64,000 nt of DNA from M3007 sp965249785 (GCA_965249785.1 CBDFMU010000043.1:62001-126000), one strand, 5' to 3'; shown: positions 15,568 to 26,132, numbered from the stretch's first letter. A program made the numbers and translations. Notes: a model not told the origin generated them from the sequence alone.

Positions 15568-15851
15568 TTTTGAAATTATTTTAGAACATAACGACAAATT
15601 TATGCCCTGTCATCGGCCAATTCCTTGAAAAAGCCCTTTTTGTCTTGGCCCGGACGCATCGATGGTAAAGATAATTCCTGGCAAATGGTTATAGTTTTCT
15701 TAAAAACGACGATAGAGGGTGATAAAGCCATAAGTCTACTAAACTATCTGACCCGCTCAGCGTCCAAAGGTTGTCAATGACATTTGCGCTCCGCTTATGG
15801 GAACAGCTTGTATGGTCAATGATTATTTTTCATCAAAAAGCATCTACTACT

Positions 15852-16838
15852 ATGAAAATCCACTGGAATATGACCCCGGCAATTATGCTGATTGCCGTAT
15901 TGCTTTCTTTTAGCCTGGCCGCCCAGCAAGAAACCTCTGCCGATAGCACCGGGTTGCCCGGCGATAACTTTAGCCTAGAAGCTGCGCTGGCACTGTTTAA
16001 GAAATCCGAATCGCTGGAGAGCTTTGAAAAAATGCTCAACACCGAAGACAACGATGTTAATAACCTGGACCTAAATGAAGATGGTCAAATTGACTACGTG
16101 CGGGTAATTGACCGCGTGGATGGCGACGCACACGCCATTGTGCTGCAAGTTCCCCTCAGTGCTTCCGACGCGCAGGATATTGCCGTTATTGAAATTGAGA
16201 AAGACGGTACCGAAAGTGCTACTCTTCAAATCGTCGGTGATGAAGATATCTATGGCCGCGAGGTCATTGCCGAACCATTTGAAGCAGATGCGACCCAACC
16301 AAACGGGCAGCATGGCCCGGCAGTGCATTTGGCTCCTGATTACATAGTCGTGAATGTATGGGGCTGGCCAGCAGTGCGTTATATTTATCGGCCTGCCTAT
16401 GTGGTGTATGTGTCGCCTTGGCAATGGAGTGCGTATCCAGTCTGGTGGCGCCCGTATCGCCCTCGTCCCTGGGTATATTATCACGCCCACGTCCGACCTT
16501 ATCGGGTCAATTATCACTTTGTAGCTACCCACCGCGTGGTGCGGGCGCACAATGTGTACAATGGCCACCGCACCCACTCCACGGTAGTGCATAGCAGGAC
16601 GGTAACCCACATTACCACCAATGGTAGAAATGGCAGAAGTAGTGGAAACTATAGGAATGGCGGAAATGGCAGGAGCAATGGAAATGGAAATAATAGAAAT
16701 GGCAGAGTAGAAGCCACCAAATCCACGAATACAACTACTGTACATGGCCGACGTGGTGGTTCCGTAACCGAAAAACAAACCAAAACCAAGGTAGAAAAGC
16801 AGGGAAAACGTGCAGGCGGCAAAAGAGGAAGACAATAA
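15852..16838 (+). CDS. Secreted protein with basic Gly/Asn/Arg-rich tail
   Basis: A 328-residue protein with a signal peptide (cleavage near SLAAQQ). After it comes an acidic alpha/beta region with DLNEDGQIDYVRVIDRVDG and IEIEKDGTESATLQIVGDEDIYG. Next is a Trp/Tyr/Pro-rich hydrophobic stretch (about 165-225), then a His/Arg-rich part and a low-complexity tail of NGR/GNG repeats ending in many Lys and Arg (net strongly basic). I do not recognise a named family; similar proteins appear in other Bacteroidota. The basic tail might bind nucleic acid or cell-surface polyanions, which is speculation. Met at 15852 is chosen since it opens the signal peptide. Confidence 0.75.
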   Translation: MKIHWNMTPAIMLIAVLLSFSLAAQQETSADSTGLPGDNFSLEAALALFKKSESLESFEKMLNTEDNDVNNLDLNEDGQIDYVRVIDRVDGDAHAIVLQVPLSASDAQDIAVIEIEKDGTESATLQIVGDEDIYGREVIAEPFEADATQPNGQHGPAVHLAPDYIVVNVWGWPAVRYIYRPAYVVYVSPWQWSAYPVWWRPYRPRPWVYYHAHVRPYRVNYHFVATHRVVRAHNVYNGHRTHSTVVHSRTVTHITTNGRNGRSSGNYRNGGNGRSNGNGNNRNGRVEATKSTNTTTVHGRRGGSVTEKQTKTKVEKQGKRAGGKRGRQ

Positions 16839-16888
16839 GTAGGCGATGGCTTGAAAACAGCATATTGCCGTTAAATATTGATTGTAAG

Positions 16889-16924
16889 AGAGTTATGAGC
16901 CTAATCGTTCATAGCTCTTTTTTT
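16889..16924 (+). terminator. Intrinsic terminator
   Basis: The stem 16889-16898 / 16909-16918 matches at 9 of 10 pairs and is followed by a run of seven T. It lies 51 nt after the preceding gene. Confidence 0.75.
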
Positions 16925-17245
16925 ATGCCCATCCATTGGACAGTCGTGCCTGTCAAAGTCCTCCATAAGTATCGGCAGCGGAGACTTCGGATAGTAAATA
17001 TTCTCCGCATATACTGGCCGCGCTCCACATGATACAATTGCCAATACGTAATTAGCACACAAAAAAATATATGGTAAAACTCTATACGTTCCTGAAATTG
17101 CTAACAGTAAAATTCAGGTAAAAAAAATATTTTTATTTTAAAACTAATCATCGGCTCGACTCGAATATAACCCTATGAACAACGACCGTGTAGGCGTTAG
17201 CCGGGGTCAAATTATTATCCTTTCACACTTTAAAGTCACCACATT
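16925..17245. other. AT-rich intergenic region before the DUF4331 genes
   Basis: About 320 bp without a gene. The right half (17060-17160) is strongly A/T-rich. No convincing TAnnTTTG promoter, repeat or RNA was recognised. Confidence 0.4.
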
Positions 17246-18982
17246 ATGCTTAAAAACAGACAGTTCCGCCTACTTGGAGTGCTGTTGATGGTGGGTTGGA
17301 GTTTCAGCGGTTTTGCATCAAGCCACCGGGAAGCACCACTCATCTGTTCGGATCCGGTAGCGGATAATACCGACGTGTACGCTTTCCGTAGTCCGGACGA
17401 CCCGAACACTATTACCATCATTGCTAATTTTCAACCGTTTCAGCTTCCTGATGGTGGTCCCAATTACTACACTTTTGGGGAAAACGTTCGCTACGAAATC
17501 CACATTGACAACGATGCTACCAAATTTGGAGACGAAGTTACCTATCGTTTCACTTTTTCCCGCGTGAATGAAGATCCTACTACCTTCTTCAATATTCGTC
17601 TGGGCAAACGTAACATCCACGCTACCTACACCCTGGAACGCTCGATGGACGGTGGACAATCGTTCCAAATGATCGTACAAAATGGAGAAGTGCCACCGAA
17701 TAACATCGGGCCACGCTCTATTGATGGTGACGTTGGTTTGGCTACGCCTTATGAAACGCTGGTGAGCAATGCCATTATGACGGCTTCCACTGGTGAGCGC
17801 GTATTCGCTGGGCCACGGGATGATGCTTTCTTCGTTGATTTGGGAGGTATTTTTGACCTGGGTAATTCCCCACGTCAGGATGGCCCGATTCGCGACGGTT
17901 TGGCAAAATTTAACGTTAGCAGCATTGCTATTCAGGTTCCGATCACTACGCTGTTGAAAGCTGGAGTGTCCGCTACACCTGCTAGCATTCTCGATCCAAA
18001 CTATGTGATCGGTGTATGGGCTTCGGCCAGCCGCCCTGCGATGAAAACGATAACTGGAGATAGCAGTTCCACGTACAGTGGCGACTGGGTACAAGTAAGT
18101 CGTTTAGGGATGCCATTGACCAACGAAGTCATCAACCCGATGGCGTTCAAAGACTACTGGAATTCGCTGACGGCCTATGAAGATGTCTACGACAAATTCC
18201 TTGACCAGTATTTCTTCAAGCCCGAATTGTCCCTTTATATGGACGACCGCTTCTTTGGTGCTGCCGTACCGGCTTTCTCCAAACTGCGTGTGCAAACCAA
18301 TTCGCTGGGTGCGTATGATTTTGGTTACGGAAAAGATGGTCTGTATGCATTAAAAGGCAATCCAGCTCTGGATGGAACCGCATTGGCTGAATCTGCTTTT
18401 GGTGGTTTATTGCTGCCTGGACCAGGAAATGCTCGTTCGGTGGACCTTTTCCCAATTTTCAATACAGGTGTACCAAACTTGCCGCCTTATCAATTGGCAA
18501 CTGGCAAAGACGGCAACCCGTTGGCAGTGGGAAAACCATTTATCAACAACTTCCTGCCAAGCCAGGGCGATATGTTGCGCCTGAATATGGCAGTGCCAGT
18601 TACGCAGCGTAACGACCCAGCCTTTAGTTCGCTCGGTCTCGTACAGGCAGCTGTATTGGGTCTGACTGATCCAACTTACAATGCCAATGCAGACCTGCAA
18701 TTCATTCCAAACATGGATGGCTTCCCTAATGGCCGTCGCTTGGAAGATGACGTAACGCGCATCGAACTACAAGCTGTTTCGGGTGTCGTATTGGCTGCTA
18801 TCGGTCTGTGGTATGACGACTATGTGCCAGGCGGAAGCCCGGTAACGCCGCAACTGCTGAACGTACTGACCTACACCACCGGCGTGGAACACAACGACAA
18901 GGATTTCCAGACGACTTTCCCTTACATCGCCACTCCTTGGCGCGGTACCGAAGTTGCTCGTCCAGGTCAGCCTGGTGAATAA
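17246..18982 (+). CDS. DUF4331 family secreted protein (first paralogue)
   Basis: A 578-residue exported protein. After a signal peptide it starts with the family hallmark ASSHREAPLI at about residues 24-33, then DNTDVYAFRSPDDPNTI and repeated beta-rich motifs, and ends shortly after RLEDDVTRIELQAV and a C-terminal helix. DUF4331 proteins are secreted and have no settled function. It lacks the T9SS sorting domain found in its neighbour and stops at TPWRGTEVARPGQPGE. The downstream paralogue begins 46 nt later, so they look like an operon born of tandem duplication. Confidence 0.88.
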   Translation: MLKNRQFRLLGVLLMVGWSFSGFASSHREAPLICSDPVADNTDVYAFRSPDDPNTITIIANFQPFQLPDGGPNYYTFGENVRYEIHIDNDATKFGDEVTYRFTFSRVNEDPTTFFNIRLGKRNIHATYTLERSMDGGQSFQMIVQNGEVPPNNIGPRSIDGDVGLATPYETLVSNAIMTASTGERVFAGPRDDAFFVDLGGIFDLGNSPRQDGPIRDGLAKFNVSSIAIQVPITTLLKAGVSATPASILDPNYVIGVWASASRPAMKTITGDSSSTYSGDWVQVSRLGMPLTNEVINPMAFKDYWNSLTAYEDVYDKFLDQYFFKPELSLYMDDRFFGAAVPAFSKLRVQTNSLGAYDFGYGKDGLYALKGNPALDGTALAESAFGGLLLPGPGNARSVDLFPIFNTGVPNLPPYQLATGKDGNPLAVGKPFINNFLPSQGDMLRLNMAVPVTQRNDPAFSSLGLVQAAVLGLTDPTYNANADLQFIPNMDGFPNGRRLEDDVTRIELQAVSGVVLAAIGLWYDDYVPGGSPVTPQLLNVLTYTTGVEHNDKDFQTTFPYIATPWRGTEVARPGQPGE

Positions 18983-19028
18983 ATGCTTGATTGTCCACTT
19001 TTTAAATCACCATTAATTATTTTATATA

Positions 19029-21080
19029 ATGATGAAAAATTTTCTAAACCTAGTCTGGATGGTCGGCATTATGCTGGTAGCTTGTCTGCCCGCCGCCCAA
19101 GCGTCCAGTCACCGGGAGGCACCGCTTATCGCCGATGATCCATTGGCCGACAATGTGGACGTGTATGCGTTCCGTAGCCCGGACGATCCAAATACGGTCA
19201 CGCTTATTGCCACTTTCATTCCCTTCCAACTGCCCCATGGCGGCCCGAACTATTACTTTTTCGGCGAAAATATCCGCTATGAAATCCACGTAGACAATGA
19301 TGCTACGACCCCGGGCGACGATATCATCTACCGTTTTACTTTCAAAAATGTGTATGAAGATCCGTCCACTTTCTTTCGGGTTCGCTTAGGACTGCAAAAC
19401 CTGCGCAGCAACTATACTTTGGAGCGCTCTATGGATGGCGGTCAAAACTTCCAGACGGTAACAACTGGCGGTTTTGTGCCTCCTCCAAATATCGGCAAGC
19501 GTTCTATCGAAAGCCCAGTAGGTTTGAACACCACCTACGAAAACCTGATCAATAGAGCTATTACGAATATTGGAAATGGAGAAACGGCCTATGTTGGCTA
19601 TTCTGATGATCCTTTCTTCGTTGATCTCGGTGGCATTTTCGATCTCGGCGATGCACCGCGTCAGCAAAGCGGTCCACCACGCGATGGTCTGGCTTGCATG
19701 AACGTCTGCGCTATTGCACTGAAAATTCCAATTGCCAACCTGTTGAAAGCCGGTGCTCCGGCCCAGCCAGCGAATATCCTTGATCCAAACTACGTGATCG
19801 GAGTATATGCTTCGACCAGCCGTCAGCAAATCAAGACCTTAGGCAAATATGCTCAAGTGACCAACAGTGGCCCATGGGTACAGGTATCGCGTCTGGGTAT
19901 GCCTTTGACTAACGAAGCAGTGATTCCAATTGGCTACAAAGACTACTGGAATTCGCTTTCGCCTTATGCAGAAGGTACGGATAGCGTACTGAACGGATTC
20001 TTCTACAATCCTGAACTGGCATTGTACATGGATGATTCGCTGTTCGGTGCTGCTGTACCAGCTTTCTCCAAACTGCGCGTCCAACGTAATTCGTTGGGTA
20101 TGTTCGACTTTGGTAATGGCCATGATGGTCTGTATGGTTTGAAAGGAAATCCAGCATTGGCTGGCACCGCTCTGGATGACGCTGTCTTTGGTACGCTGTT
20201 GCTGCCTGGACCTGGAAAGCCACGTTCGGTTGACCTTTGGCCTATATTCCACACGGGTGTGCCAAACGTAATTCCTTACCAACTGGCAACCGGCAAAAAC
20301 GGCAACCCACTGGCTGCTGGCAAACCATTCATCAACAACTTCCTGCCTACTGGTGGCGATATGTTGCGTCTGAATATGGCTGTGCCAGCGACTCCACGTA
20401 ATGATCCAGCGTTTAGCTCCATGGGTATTATCCAAGCGGCAGTGCTCGGTCTGACCGATCCGGCTTATAATACGACCACGGATATTCAGTTCATCCCGAA
20501 CATGGATGGCTTCCCGAATGGTCGCCGTTTGGAAGATGACGTGACGCGGATCGAACTCCAGGCCGTAGCTGGCGTAGCATTGGCCGCTATTGGTCTATGG
20601 TACGACGATTATGTCGCTGGTGGTAGCCCAGTCACCCAGGATCTGCTGGATGTGCTGACTTACACCACCGGTGTGGAAGAAAACGATACTACTTTCAAAG
20701 CAGCGTTCCCTTACCTCGCTACTCCTTGGGCAGGCGACGGAAAATGCGGTGGCGAAGTCGTAACATCTAATCTTCAAAAGATGTCGGAACGCAGCAGCGC
20801 CCTTGGTCTGCAGCCTGTTTCGGTGATGTTGTCTAACTACCCGAACCCGTTCTCCACCGCTACTACCGTCAAACTGCACTTGAGTATCGCTTCCAAAGTG
20901 GAGCTGCGCGTGTATGACATAACTGGTAAATTGGTGCGCACGATCCTTCAGGAATCGAAAGACGCTGGTACTTACCAAATCAATGTACCAACTGCCGACT
21001 GGGAACCAGGACGTTATGTGTTAGCCGCAGTAATAAACGGCAAAATGCAACAGAGCCTGAAACTGGTGAAATCGAAATAG
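19029..21080 (+). CDS. DUF4331 protein with T9SS sorting domain (second paralogue)
   Basis: A 683-residue protein very similar to the upstream gene over its first ~580 residues: signal peptide, ASSHREAPLIADDPLADN, SPDDPNTVTLIATF and the same RLEDDVTRIELQAVAGVALA segment. It then adds a ~80-residue T9SS type A sorting domain (LSNYPNPFSTATTVKLHLS, VYDITGKLVRTI, PGRYVLAAVING). This one is therefore expected to cross the outer membrane by T9SS, whereas the first paralogue may stay periplasmic or use another route. The function is unknown. An intrinsic terminator follows. Confidence 0.9.
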   Translation: MMKNFLNLVWMVGIMLVACLPAAQASSHREAPLIADDPLADNVDVYAFRSPDDPNTVTLIATFIPFQLPHGGPNYYFFGENIRYEIHVDNDATTPGDDIIYRFTFKNVYEDPSTFFRVRLGLQNLRSNYTLERSMDGGQNFQTVTTGGFVPPPNIGKRSIESPVGLNTTYENLINRAITNIGNGETAYVGYSDDPFFVDLGGIFDLGDAPRQQSGPPRDGLACMNVCAIALKIPIANLLKAGAPAQPANILDPNYVIGVYASTSRQQIKTLGKYAQVTNSGPWVQVSRLGMPLTNEAVIPIGYKDYWNSLSPYAEGTDSVLNGFFYNPELALYMDDSLFGAAVPAFSKLRVQRNSLGMFDFGNGHDGLYGLKGNPALAGTALDDAVFGTLLLPGPGKPRSVDLWPIFHTGVPNVIPYQLATGKNGNPLAAGKPFINNFLPTGGDMLRLNMAVPATPRNDPAFSSMGIIQAAVLGLTDPAYNTTTDIQFIPNMDGFPNGRRLEDDVTRIELQAVAGVALAAIGLWYDDYVAGGSPVTQDLLDVLTYTTGVEENDTTFKAAFPYLATPWAGDGKCGGEVVTSNLQKMSERSSALGLQPVSVMLSNYPNPFSTATTVKLHLSIASKVELRVYDITGKLVRTILQESKDAGTYQINVPTADWEPGRYVLAAVINGKMQQSLKLVKSK

Positions 21081-21102
21081 TCATCATTTCTGGATAATAC
21101 AG

Positions 21103-21158
21103 GGCCGCCCCTGAGCATTGCTGATTATTTCGGCGGTGTTTCAGGGGCGGCCTTTTTT
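21103..21158 (+). terminator. Strong intrinsic terminator after the DUF4331 pair
   Basis: A perfect 12-bp GC-rich stem, 21103-21114 / 21141-21152, is followed by six T. Confidence 0.85.
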
Positions 21159-21558
21159 GGGCTATACCCCTACGCCATCAAGTGTAAAGCAGCATATCCA
21201 AAAATAGCAGGTCAGATTAATTTTTCAGGATAGCTAGTACGCTGCTCTGGAATTTTGCGTTATCGAAAGATATGGCACGATTTTTTAGTGATTAATGCGC
21301 CTTGTGGCTTCGCTCGCCTTCATTCGCCGAAAAGTATGGCCAGGGCAAAAAACCTGTTGGTGCACCGCCAATTTTTCAGGAGGCAGGTTTAGGTTTTGTT
21401 TCTCCATAGTACTTTATTGAAGAGAAATTGCCCACTGTTTAGCGGGTAGAGCGAAAGTGCAGCAATATTTTGTATTCCCTATGCTGGTAAAGCATTGCTA
21501 ATTAACGTCCGAAAACCGCCTAACACACTATTCAGTAAACTTAATTAAACGATTTTTC
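21159..21558. other. Intergenic region upstream of the OmpA-like gene
   Basis: About 400 bp. I see no open frame of note, no repeat shared with other regions and no clear promoter motif. Confidence 0.4.
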
Positions 21559-22473
21559 ATGAGATCAACATTAAAATTCCTTGTTTTCCTATGCTTATGT
21601 GGGAGCATGACCTCGTGCGTCAGCAAAAAGAAATTTGTTTCTATGCGTACGCAATTACAAACGCAGCTGGAAGCCGCCAACAAAGATTTGGGTAAATGCG
21701 GGGTAAGTTTGAATGACTATATGACCCGGCTTTCGACCTGCGATCAGGAATTGAAAGCAGCCCAAAATGACATGAAGTCGCGTCAGGAACAGATGCAAGA
21801 CCTACGGACCCAATTGGATGATGCTAAAGCACTGCGCGATAAACAGTTGACCCAAGTGGGCAACCTGACCGTTTTGTCGCAATCGGCCAATGACAACATC
21901 AAAGAAACGCTGTCGCAACTGGAGAAAAAAGACAAATACATTCACCTGTTGCAAGCCGCCAAAACCAAAGCCGATTCGATTAACCTGGCTCTGTCGGTCA
22001 ACTTGAAAGGCGCGCTGAAAGACGGTATAGAAGATAAAGACGTAGACATCAAAGTAGACAAAACGGTCGTCATGATCAATTTGTCGGACAAGATGCTCTA
22101 CAAAAGCGGCAGTTCTAGCCTCACGCCAAAAGCCAACGAAGTGCTGGGCAAAATCGCTCAGATCATCGACTCGCGCCCAGATCTGGAAGTAATGGTGGAA
22201 GGTTACACGGATAATGTGCCGATCAAAAATAATTGCATCGAAGATAACTGGGACCTGAGCACCAAACGGGCGACTTCCGTGGTGCGGGTGCTCCAAAAAA
22301 CCTACAACATCGCTCCTGGTCGCCTGATTGCTGCCGGACGTAGCGAATACAATACGCTGGCTACCAACGATACGCCGGAAGGCCGCGCTATCAATCGCCG
22401 CACCCGGATTATTATTATGCCAAAACTGGATCAATTCTATGATCTGTTGAATCCGAAAATGGTGCCGCAATAG
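21559..22473 (+). CDS. OmpA-family peptidoglycan-binding lipoprotein
   Basis: A 304-residue protein. The N-terminal signal ends in a lipobox-like MTSC, so Cys20 is a likely lipid anchor. Residues ~30-145 form a long coiled coil. The C-terminal OmpA domain (about 165-290) has ANEVLGKIAQIIDSRP, VEGYTDNVPI, the DLSTKRATSVVRVL motif, GRLIAAGRSEY and NRRTRIII, the residues that hold diaminopimelate of peptidoglycan. It presumably tethers the outer membrane or a complex to the wall. A terminator follows, so it is probably a single-gene unit. Confidence 0.9.
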   Translation: MRSTLKFLVFLCLCGSMTSCVSKKKFVSMRTQLQTQLEAANKDLGKCGVSLNDYMTRLSTCDQELKAAQNDMKSRQEQMQDLRTQLDDAKALRDKQLTQVGNLTVLSQSANDNIKETLSQLEKKDKYIHLLQAAKTKADSINLALSVNLKGALKDGIEDKDVDIKVDKTVVMINLSDKMLYKSGSSSLTPKANEVLGKIAQIIDSRPDLEVMVEGYTDNVPIKNNCIEDNWDLSTKRATSVVRVLQKTYNIAPGRLIAAGRSEYNTLATNDTPEGRAINRRTRIIIMPKLDQFYDLLNPKMVPQ

Positions 22474-22518
22474 GAAACAGTCCTGCCAATCTCCAATTGG
22501 CGAAGAAGAACGTTATTA

Positions 22519-22557
22519 GGGAGGCGGTGACTGGGAAGTCGCTGCCTCCCTTTTTTT
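22519..22557 (+). terminator. Intrinsic terminator
   Basis: The stem GGGAGGC (22519-22525) / GCCTCCC (22544-22550), with further pairing inside the loop, is followed by seven T. Confidence 0.8.
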
Positions 22558-22616
22558 GACATTTTTGCCAACCCTTTTCCCCTAAAACAGCGTCTTTACA
22601 ACAAAACACGTTATTT

Positions 22617-23483
22617 ATGAAAGGCTATCTCTTCCTTTTCCCGTTATTATTACTGCTGGCTTCGCCTGCTCCCGCCCAGCAAGTCGAATTCGCGCCCGCC
22701 GGAGCCGAATGGTTCTACTCCTATCATTCCGGTTGGAGCTCGTCAGAGGGCTTTTTCCATGCCCAAAGTCTTGGCGATACCTTGCTGGATGGCCGGGTGT
22801 GCAAAAAAATATGTACCTCTTATTATGCTCGACCGGCCACGCCGCCTTACTGTAACGCCCAATCGTTGGTGCGTTATCTCTATCAAAATGCCGATTCCAT
22901 TTTTGAATACCGTCCGGCTCCGGCCTCCGACCTCCAGCTGTTGTTTCGCACTAATTTTCAGGTGGGCGACTCTATGCACTACCTTTTTCGGTCTTTTGTA
23001 GTTGCCAGTATTGATACATTGATTTTGAATAACCAGCCGGTGCGCCAGTTCCATCTGGGTGATGGCTTTGGTACGCAATTCATTGTGTATGACCGTTTTG
23101 GCCCGCAAGACGGGCTGTTCGATTATTCGTGGGGCATCATTGCCGATGGGGCAGAGTTTCATCTGCGCTGCTACCAGGAGAATAATTTCCCGCAGGTCCA
23201 CCTCAGCACGGAAGCCTGCGATTTTGTGCTGGCTACGGAAGCACCACTCTCCAGTCTGTACTTCTATCCCAATCCCGCCCACGATTTTATCTACTTCCTA
23301 TTTCGAGGCGATCCCATCCCTGAGCTGAGTTTCCAAATCTGGGATGCCGCCGGTCGCCTGGTGCGCGACCATATTTCTCCTGTGCACCAGGCCATTGAGG
23401 TGCAGACTTTGCCAGCGGGATTTTATGTGCTGGCTATCAAGGCTGGGGAGGCGCGGGCCTGGCAGAAGTTTGTGAAGCAGTGA
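22617..23483 (+). CDS. T9SS type A sorting domain-containing protein
   Basis: A 288-residue protein with a signal peptide (to APAQQ). The central ~190 residues, beta-rich with four or five Cys, match no family I recognise. The C-terminal ~75 residues are a sorting domain: LYFYPNPAHDFIYF, FQIWDAAGRLV, LPAGFYVLAIKAG and KFVKQ. Only small proteins of this build are common in Saprospiraceae; the cargo function is unknown. It sits alone between a terminator and the S9 peptidase. Confidence 0.82.
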   Translation: MKGYLFLFPLLLLLASPAPAQQVEFAPAGAEWFYSYHSGWSSSEGFFHAQSLGDTLLDGRVCKKICTSYYARPATPPYCNAQSLVRYLYQNADSIFEYRPAPASDLQLLFRTNFQVGDSMHYLFRSFVVASIDTLILNNQPVRQFHLGDGFGTQFIVYDRFGPQDGLFDYSWGIIADGAEFHLRCYQENNFPQVHLSTEACDFVLATEAPLSSLYFYPNPAHDFIYFLFRGDPIPELSFQIWDAAGRLVRDHISPVHQAIEVQTLPAGFYVLAIKAGEARAWQKFVKQ

Positions 23484-23716
23484 ATAGTCGTAGTCTCACT
23501 TCCAATGGGACTACGACTACTTATTTCCACGCTGCAAATAACTTTTCCGCTTTTCAACATAACCACCAGAAATATTACTGGCCACCTCTTTTATTTTTAT
23601 GCAGTCTTAAGCAATTCCCTATCTACCCTTTACCCCTCCACAGCCACCCTTTTTCCAATTTCCGCTTCCCTTTCGATGGAGCGAATTAACTTTCGCCCCA
23701 TCGAAATCTTTGCGCT

Positions 23717-25933
23717 ATGAAAAAGACCTCTTTTCTCCCGGCCCTGTTGGCTGGCTGCCTGTTTTCCACGTTTTCCCTGCTTGCCCAAAAGCAAATCACG
23801 CTGGAAGATTGCTTCGTGTATTATAAATTTTACCCGCAGGGAGCACCCGAATTTTCTTATTTGCAAGATGGTGTCCGCTACGTGGAAACCGAAAAAGATG
23901 GCTTGCACTTCCACGATGTGCGGCGGCCCGAGCTGGATTCGCTGGTAAAACTCCAACTGCCGGAAGCGGCTCAGGATTTCCAGCGGCTCGAATTCAGTAA
24001 GGACGAAACCAAGCTGCTGCTTGCCACTAGCACAGAGTCGGTGTATCGCCACTCGGTACTGGCTAATTACTTCGTTTATGACCTCAAGACGCACCAGACA
24101 ACTTCGGTTTTTGATGGCGGCAAACAGCAATTTGTCGTGCTTTCACCGGATGGAACCGAAGTAGCCTTTGTGTTTGGTAACAATTTGTATGTCAAATACT
24201 TAGCCTCCGGTAAAACCACCCAAATCACCCACGACGGCGCAGAAAACCGCATCATCAATGGCTTACCGGATTGGGTGTATGAGGAAGAATTCAGTCCGGT
24301 GACTGGCGAAGGCATGGTAGCCACCAAATGGAGTCCCGATGGCAATAAACTGGCTTTCATCCGCTTCGACGAGAGCAAGGTGCAGCAGTTCCCGCTCACC
24401 TGGTACGAAGGCGGGATGTATCCACGTTATTCAGCTTTTAAATATCCAAAAGTAGGTACGCCCAACTCGGTAGTGAGTGTACATCTGTACAACGTGGAAA
24501 GCGGCAGCATGGTCGGCAAAATAATGGGACTGGACTCCAGCGACTATGCGCCACGCCTGAACTGGACGATGGATAATCAACTGATTATCACCCGCTTGAA
24601 TCGTCCGCAGGATACCCTGGAATTACTGGTCGCGCTGCCTGAACGTACTATTTATGATACGGAAGACAGGACTAACTGGATAGCCAGCCGTTTGTTGCTG
24701 CGTGAAACTGACCCGGCTTACGTGGACGTGCACGACAACCTCGTCTTTTTGAAAGACAAAAAGCATTACCTCTGGACGAGCGAAAAGAGTGGCTTCAATC
24801 AAGCCTATTTATACACCTTGGATGCTACTGTCCCGCCACTACAACTGACCAAAGGCAACTATGAAGTGACAGCTTTCTATGGCCTGGACGAAAAAAACGG
24901 CAAGTTTTACTACCAAACGGCCTCGCCCACGCCCATGGATCGGCAGATATGGGAAGGTACGCTGAGCGGCGGCGAACCACGGCTGCTCACGCCCCAGCGC
25001 GGGGATAACAACGCGGCGTTCAGTCCGTCGTTTGACTATTTCACGCTCACCTGGTCGAATGCAAATACGCCCGCTGTGGCAACTTTGCGCAACCGCGCAG
25101 GCGACGTACTGCGCACCCTCACCGACAACCAGCGGGTGCGCCAATTGCGCATGGAGTATGGATTTGCCAATAAAGAGTTTTTCACTTTCCGCCTCGCCGA
25201 TGGCACCGAACTCAACGGCTGGATGCTGAAACCCGCCAGCTTTGACCCCACCCACAAGTACCCAGTATTGTTTGATAATTATGGTGGCCCAGGCTCCCAA
25301 ACCGTTCAGGATCAATACGATGGGTATATGGGCAGCTGGCACCAAATGTTAGCACAAAAAGGGATTATCATCGTCAGCGTAGACAATCGCGGTACCGGCG
25401 GACGAGGCAGTCAGTTCAAAAAAATCACGCAACTGCAACTGGGCAAACTCGAAACCGAAGACCAGATTGCGGCGGCCCGTTACCTTAGTACGCTGCCTTA
25501 CGTAGATGCCCAACGCATTGGGATTTGGGGCTGGTCGTTTGGTGGCTACCTTAGTACGTCGTGCATTTTGAAAGGCAATGATGTATTTAAAATGGCAATG
25601 GCCGTGGCTCCGGTTACGAACTGGAAATGGTATGATTCGGCCTACACCGAACGCTATATGCACACCACTGCCGACAACTCGAAGGGCTATGAAAATAATT
25701 CACCGATCAATTTCGCCAATCTCCTGCGCGGCGATAATTTCCTCATTTGCCACGGCATCGCTGACGATAACGTGCATTGGCAGCAAACGACGGAAATGAT
25801 TAATGCGCTGATAAAAGCTAATAAGCAGTTTGAAACGTACTATTATCCTAACCGCGACCACGGAATTGACGGGGACAATGCGCGGCGGCATTTGTTTACA
25901 AAACTGACCAATTTTGTATTGGAGAAATTATAA
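23717..25933 (+). CDS. S9 family peptidase, DPP IV-like
   Basis: A 738-residue exported serine peptidase. After the signal peptide (to LLAQKQI) comes an eight-bladed beta-propeller DPPIV_N domain (about 40-480) that includes WVYEEEF, the Glu pair that binds the substrate N-terminus. The C-terminal alpha/beta hydrolase has GGPGSQTVQD, the nucleophile GWSFGG (Ser around residue 616), the Asp of HGIADDNVHW and the His of YPNRDHGI. It would release dipeptides with Pro or Ala at position 2 from oligopeptides in the periplasm. The length and motifs are complete for the family. No clear promoter was recognised. Confidence 0.92.
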   Translation: MKKTSFLPALLAGCLFSTFSLLAQKQITLEDCFVYYKFYPQGAPEFSYLQDGVRYVETEKDGLHFHDVRRPELDSLVKLQLPEAAQDFQRLEFSKDETKLLLATSTESVYRHSVLANYFVYDLKTHQTTSVFDGGKQQFVVLSPDGTEVAFVFGNNLYVKYLASGKTTQITHDGAENRIINGLPDWVYEEEFSPVTGEGMVATKWSPDGNKLAFIRFDESKVQQFPLTWYEGGMYPRYSAFKYPKVGTPNSVVSVHLYNVESGSMVGKIMGLDSSDYAPRLNWTMDNQLIITRLNRPQDTLELLVALPERTIYDTEDRTNWIASRLLLRETDPAYVDVHDNLVFLKDKKHYLWTSEKSGFNQAYLYTLDATVPPLQLTKGNYEVTAFYGLDEKNGKFYYQTASPTPMDRQIWEGTLSGGEPRLLTPQRGDNNAAFSPSFDYFTLTWSNANTPAVATLRNRAGDVLRTLTDNQRVRQLRMEYGFANKEFFTFRLADGTELNGWMLKPASFDPTHKYPVLFDNYGGPGSQTVQDQYDGYMGSWHQMLAQKGIIIVSVDNRGTGGRGSQFKKITQLQLGKLETEDQIAAARYLSTLPYVDAQRIGIWGWSFGGYLSTSCILKGNDVFKMAMAVAPVTNWKWYDSAYTERYMHTTADNSKGYENNSPINFANLLRGDNFLICHGIADDNVHWQQTTEMINALIKANKQFETYYYPNRDHGIDGDNARRHLFTKLTNFVLEKL

Positions 25934-26132
25934 CTTCTAAGCAGTGCAGAGGAGTTGAGTAGGTTTAAAAAGGATTTATAAAAAAATAAGACACACTTGA
26001 CTCTGAACGGAGGCACGGTCTTTTTGTTGGTTGCTTTTTGGCAATTGCCAAGTTGCTTTTCTGAGAAAAAGGAGAGGGCGCTTTGTCCATTTGCTTGCTG
26101 CTTTATTGCAAATTTATTTACCTCTACCCGCT

